6,931 nt of DNA from Clostridiales bacterium. GTDB taxonomy: Bacteria; Bacillota; Clostridia; Lachnospirales; Lachnospiraceae. The notes below the pieces were generated by a model, which ran no database searches, had not been told where the DNA came from, and worked only from the letters and a program-made list of their open reading frames with translations. The stretch's first letter is position 1; each line of letters starts with the position of its first letter. The stretch spans positions 1-6,931 of the forward strand of contig JAJPYU010000036.1 of the NCBI GenBank assembly GCA_021204765.1, in the 5' to 3' direction. Below are positions 4,884 through 6,931 of this stretch, piece by piece. The translations under genes and the position numbers were made by a program.

Positions 4884-5822
4884 CTATGACTGTTTGACGG
4901 ATTTTTTGTTTACCAGAATGATCCCAATGCAGACCAGAGCCAGAGCGATGACTGCCTGCCAGCCAAAGGAATTCCTTTCCTGCAGAAACAGGGTGGAGAA
5001 GACCACGCCGAAGATCTGGGTCATAAAGGTGAATACCGTGATCCGTGAAACAGTGTTGTGCTTTAACAGGATGCCCCACAGGGAATAGGCCGCTGCGGAA
5101 ATAAAAGCCATATAGAGAAGCAGGGAGGCAGAAGCCGGGGTAAATCCGCCAAGGCGTCCGCCGAAAGCCGCTCCTATAGCGATCATAGCCGCTCCGCCTA
5201 CCAGGAACTGATAGCCTGAGAGCATCACCGGGTCATCGTCTTCGGAAAACAGTTTCAAAAAGATGGATGAGAAGGCGTAGGACAGGGCGGCCAGTATCAT
5301 AAAGCCCTCCCCGATGAGCCGAAAGTCCATATTCAGGCCTGTTCCGGTAAAATTTACCAGAATGATACCCACAAACCCAATGACACAGCCCATAGTCTTG
5401 GGAAGAGTCAGCTTTTCTGTCCGGAATAAGAGACAGACCAGCAGCAGGGAAAACAGGACGCCGGTTCCCTGGAGGATAGAAGCCTTGACCCCTGTCGTGT
5501 GGGCCATACCGATGTAAAACAATACATACTGCAGTGCGGTCTGGAACACGCTCAGGATCAATATCTTATGAATTGAGCCCTGCCGGGGCCTCAATATTTT
5601 TCTCTGCCCTATACTGCCGATGATCAGCGCCAGTATTCCCGCTCCGAAAAATCGTATTCCGGCAAACAGGATCTGGGATGCCGTATCCGAGGAGCCGATA
5701 TCAAACAGGCTGTATCCCACCTTAATACAGGGGAAAGCGCTGCCCCAGAGGGCAGTACAGGCCAAAGCGCACAGCCATACCATCCAGGTACGCTGAAGTA
5801 AAGGTTTTGTATCATTCTTCAT
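4884..5822 (-). CDS. EamA-domain (DMT superfamily) membrane transporter
   Basis: A 312-residue integral membrane protein with two EamA repeats, at about 14-158 and 172-305, and around ten hydrophobic segments. Recognisable family features are the N-terminal ALWGSAFPCIKVGY (24-37), the repeat-1 end GFVGIILVNF (149-158) and the repeat-2 end ALVCIGIILVNK (295-306). Length is normal for drug/metabolite transporters of the RhaT/YdcZ/EamA type, most of which export amino acids or other small metabolites. The substrate cannot be read from the sequence. The ATG at 5822 has a poor SD: the nearest AAAGG is about 13 bases upstream. A 23-codon ORF with a strong SD ends 8 bases before it, suggesting translational coupling. 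It is convergent with the nitroreductase gene; the 131-base gap (4753-4883) has only a weak GCGG/CCGC hairpin and no clear terminator. Confidence 0.92.
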   Translation of the reverse strand: MKNDTKPLLQRTWMVWLCALACTALWGSAFPCIKVGYSLFDIGSSDTASQILFAGIRFFGAGILALIIGSIGQRKILRPRQGSIHKILILSVFQTALQYVLFYIGMAHTTGVKASILQGTGVLFSLLLVCLLFRTEKLTLPKTMGCVIGFVGIILVNFTGTGLNMDFRLIGEGFMILAALSYAFSSIFLKLFSEDDDPVMLSGYQFLVGGAAMIAIGAAFGGRLGGFTPASASLLLYMAFISAAAYSLWGILLKHNTVSRITVFTFMTQIFGVVFSTLFLQERNSFGWQAVIALALVCIGIILVNKKSVKQS

Positions 5823-5830
5823 ATATTTTC

Positions 5831-5902
5831 TTATGCCTTTTTTTCATTTGTGACCAGCTGGATGTGCAGCCCGCTCTCTTTGATCGCTTCTGAAATAGTC
5901 AT
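5831..5902 (-). CDS. 23-codon upstream ORF (leader peptide?) before the transporter
   Basis: On the minus strand, AAGGAGGC precedes ATG (5902) with 9 bases between GGAGG and the start. It opens a reading frame that begins MTISEAIKES and ends ...NEKKA at TAA (5833-5831). The stop is 8 bases before the transporter ATG, whose own SD is weak. This is the layout of a translationally coupled leader peptide. It is not rich in one amino acid, so classical attenuation is not suggested. It could instead be the remains of a longer gene. No homolog is known to me. Confidence 0.5.
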   Translation of the reverse strand: MTISEAIKESGLHIQLVTNEKKA

Positions 5903-5972
5903 AATCTGATGCCTCCTTAATTTTTAAACTGCAGGAAAAATCCAGTTTTGTGTTTCTGCCTTATTGAAGAAC

Positions 5973-5981
5973 AGTATACCA
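5973..5981 (-). promoter_or_regulatory. Extended -10 promoter for the leader ORF and transporter
   Basis: On the minus strand TGGTATACT (5981-5973) is an extended -10, with TGn and a 5/6 TATACT hexamer. No good -35 lies 16-18 bp upstream, as is common for extended -10 promoters. Transcription would start near 5966, about 64 bases before the leader ORF. Confidence 0.45.
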
Positions 5982-6025
5982 CAAATAAATGAGATGAGTG
6001 CGACAGTTTTCATATCAATTTTTTG

Positions 6026-6039
6026 GAATTTTAAAATTC
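6026..6039. repeat. 14-bp AT-rich perfect palindrome
   Basis: GAATTTTAAAATTC is fully self-complementary. It lies between the tRNA-Trp 3' end and the transporter promoter. It may be a protein-binding site or simply chance in AT-rich DNA. Confidence 0.25.
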
Positions 6040-6092
6040 GAAAGGACGTGAAAGAAGCCCGAATTTCCTTTATTTTCAAGAATCTTCATTAG

Positions 6093-6163
6093 CAGGGGAA
6101 GAGGGATTCGAACCCCCATGAACGGTTTTGGAGACCGCAATACTGCCGTTGTATGATTCCCCT
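6093..6163 (-). tRNA. tRNA-Trp (anticodon CCA)
   Basis: The minus strand folds as a complete cloverleaf. The acceptor stem is AGGGGAA/TTCCCCT (6163-6157 with 6100-6094), the D stem ATAC/GTAT, the anticodon stem GCGGT/ACCGT with loop CTCCAAA (anticodon CCA, tryptophan), and the T arm GGGGG-TTCGAAT-CCCTC. The discriminator is G, as in bacterial tRNA-Trp. The bases after it are CTA, so the CCA end is not encoded and must be added by nucleotidyltransferase. Length is 71 bases. It is a single tRNA transcribed from its own promoter. Confidence 0.95.
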
Positions 6164-6185
6164 GTGGCTGTCCTGCAACAGCTTT

Positions 6186-6217
6186 ATTATATTAACATTA
6201 CTACATTAAAAAGTCAA
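6186..6217 (-). promoter_or_regulatory. Promoter of tRNA-Trp
   Basis: On the minus strand TTGACT (6217-6212, 5/6 consensus) is followed by overlapping -10 candidates: TAATAT (6194-6189) at 17 bp and a consensus TATAAT (6191-6186) at 20 bp. The tRNA 5' end at 6163 is some 15-20 bases downstream of the predicted start, a usual short precursor leader. Confidence 0.65.
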
Positions 6218-6229
6218 TGCCAATTTGAC

Positions 6230-6304
6230 CATGCCACTGAGCTGGCAGGGGTTCCCGGCATGAAATAGTTCATGGGAGATCATTTGCTGTCTTCCGGGGA
6301 ACTT
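6230..6304. repeat. Overlapping inverted repeats between the RHH gene and tRNA-Trp
   Basis: CATGCC (6230-6235) can pair with GGCATG (6257-6262). CATGAA (6259-6264) can instead pair with TTCATG (6269-6274) in a compact 4-base-loop hairpin; the two share 6259-6262 and exclude each other. GTTCCCGG (6251-6258) also pairs with CCGGGGAAC (6294-6302) with one bulge, followed on the plus strand by TTTATTTT. No gene is visible in 6164-6341. The role may be termination of the RHH transcript; this is uncertain. Confidence 0.35.
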
Positions 6305-6341
6305 TATTTTGGAGGAACCCCCTTTCGCCACTGACGATCCT

Positions 6342-6734
6342 TTACTTCCCGAAGAAAGGCAGCTCACGGTCGTAGATGCAGCGCTTGAAGTACATTTTCA
6401 CCAGCCCGGACTTGCTGATCCCGATCTCATCGCAGACCTCAGTGAACTGTCCCATCATCTCTTTGCTCATGCGTATGGTCACCTGCTCGGTCTTCACCTC
6501 ATTCTCATCGCTGTAAAGCAGGCTGCCGGTATCAAGAGGCTCCACCTTGAAGGGGATTTCCCTCAGCTTTATCGTCCGCTTTACCAGCATGAAAATGGCG
6601 TCAGTCATGGTGATGCCGCACTCATCACAGAAATCGACAAAGAGTTCCCTTAGCGGGCTTTTGATCCTGAATGAGAAAAACTGATTGGAAGTATCCCTGC
6701 GCATGTCTTTTTGCTGCTTTGGTTTGTTAGGCAT
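6342..6734 (-). CDS. Tandem ribbon-helix-helix protein (two RelB/DinJ-like units)
   Basis: A 130-residue basic protein made of two similar halves. Unit 1 (about 17-65) has strand NQFFSFRI, a helix containing FCDECGITMTDAI and the tail LREIPFKVE. Unit 2 (about 84-130) has strand QVTIRM, the helix VCDEIGISKSGLV and the tail RELPFFGK. Shared positions are CDExGI(T/S), KRxI and RE(I/L)PF. Strand plus two helices ending in 'xPF' is the pattern of RelB/DinJ antitoxins and other MetJ/Arc-fold DNA-binding proteins, which normally work as dimers of one unit. Two units in one chain suggests a single-chain pseudodimer, as in F-plasmid TraY. The ATG at 6734 is the first possible start because an in-frame TGA lies just upstream. 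Downstream is tRNA-Trp, with no toxin gene, so a free-standing regulator is as likely as an antitoxin. A toxin beyond 6931 cannot be excluded. Confidence 0.82.
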   Translation of the reverse strand: MPNKPKQQKDMRRDTSNQFFSFRIKSPLRELFVDFCDECGITMTDAIFMLVKRTIKLREIPFKVEPLDTGSLLYSDENEVKTEQVTIRMSKEMMGQFTEVCDEIGISKSGLVKMYFKRCIYDRELPFFGK

Positions 6735-6737
6735 TTG

Positions 6738-6780
6738 TCATTTACCGTCCTTTCCTTAAGATTATCGGTACGGTAAATGA
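6738..6780. promoter_or_regulatory. Perfect 11-bp inverted repeat in the RHH leader with the SD in its loop
   Basis: TCATTTACCGT (6738-6748) and ACGGTAAATGA (6770-6780) are perfect inverted copies separated by 21 bases; their centres are 32 bp apart, three helical turns. As DNA this is a good autoregulatory operator for an RHH protein. As RNA from the minus strand it is a stable stem whose loop contains the SD (AAGGAAAGG, 6757-6749). A further partial half-site, CATTTAC, lies at 6832-6838. Confidence 0.65.
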
Positions 6781-6884
6781 TAGCAGGCGTATGGCAAATG
6801 CAGTATGATCTATAGTTCGTAAGATGTAGACCATTTACGTTGTGAGAACAGTTGATTGAAATGTATTCCAGGGTTGCTTTTCAC

Positions 6885-6917
6885 TCCCGCACCAGGCACT
6901 CCGCTGCTGGTGCGGGA
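6885..6917. repeat. Strong GC-rich hairpin at the right end
   Basis: TCCCGCACCAG (6885-6895) and CTGGTGCGGGA (6907-6917) form a perfect 11-bp stem with an 11-base loop. Neither strand has a T-run after the stem, so a standard intrinsic terminator is not supported. It could be a terminator of the next gene beyond the window, or a repeated palindrome. The interval 6735-6931 has no protein gene. Confidence 0.6.
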
Positions 6918-6931
6918 AGAACGAGTAAATT

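Noticed and set aside
6093..6163. tRNA-Trp as an integration (att) site for a mobile element
   Set aside because: No second copy of the tRNA 3' end, integrase or other mobile gene is visible in the window.
6309..6653. Plus-strand frame of 114 codons opposite the RHH gene
   Set aside because: Antisense shadow; the minus strand shows an internal duplication at the protein level and RHH features.

Overview
The window looks like chromosomal DNA from an anaerobic, low-to-medium GC Firmicute, most likely a Clostridia/Lachnospiraceae-type gut bacterium. Coding DNA is of moderate GC and freely uses ATA, AGA and AGG. Intergenic DNA is very AT-rich, Shine-Dalgarno sites are strong, and the protein families are typical of Clostridia. 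No phage, IS, CRISPR or rRNA gene is visible. The species assignment is inference from style, not from a marker gene.

Left part (1-2446): two COG0523 (CobW/P47K, G3E) GTPases lie head to tail. The first (61-1188) has the CxCC motif and a very long His/Asp-rich metal-binding insertion. The second (1279-2223) is a divergent GTPase that lacks CxCC and carries a C-terminal domain resembling the C-terminus of the YcgQ/TIGR03943 (DUF1980) proteins. A 23-bp dyad lies between a possible -10 box and the first gene, as expected for a metal-responsive operator. The pair looks like a metal-allocation module. A nested palindromic element (2313-2432) closes the region.

Middle part (2447-4752): a minus-strand cupin gene is divergent from a plus-strand unit that begins with an extended -10 promoter. 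It runs through the C-terminal remnant of a ProX-type prolyl-tRNA deacylase and then a nitroreductase joined in frame to a C_GCAxxG_C_C family protein. The junction keeps a good SD and ATG, and a hidden alternative reading frame ends in an overlapping TGATG. I read this as two coupled genes recently fused by a one-base indel, or a sequencing error mimicking that. The cupin promoter has repeats 33 bp apart and a dyad near +1.

Right part (4753-6931), all on the minus strand: an EamA/DMT-type transporter is preceded by a 23-codon ORF with a much better ribosome binding site than the transporter itself. Then come tRNA-Trp(CCA) with its own promoter and a small protein made of two tandem ribbon-helix-helix (RelB/DinJ-like) units with no toxin beside it. 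The leader of that last gene has a perfect 11-bp inverted repeat whose loop contains the SD, plus a 4-codon mini-ORF overlapping the start. A GC-rich hairpin of unknown role ends the window.

The most rewarding points are the GTPase/DUF1980 fusion, the nitroreductase/C_GCAxxG_C_C fusion junction, and the tandem RHH protein with its leader.
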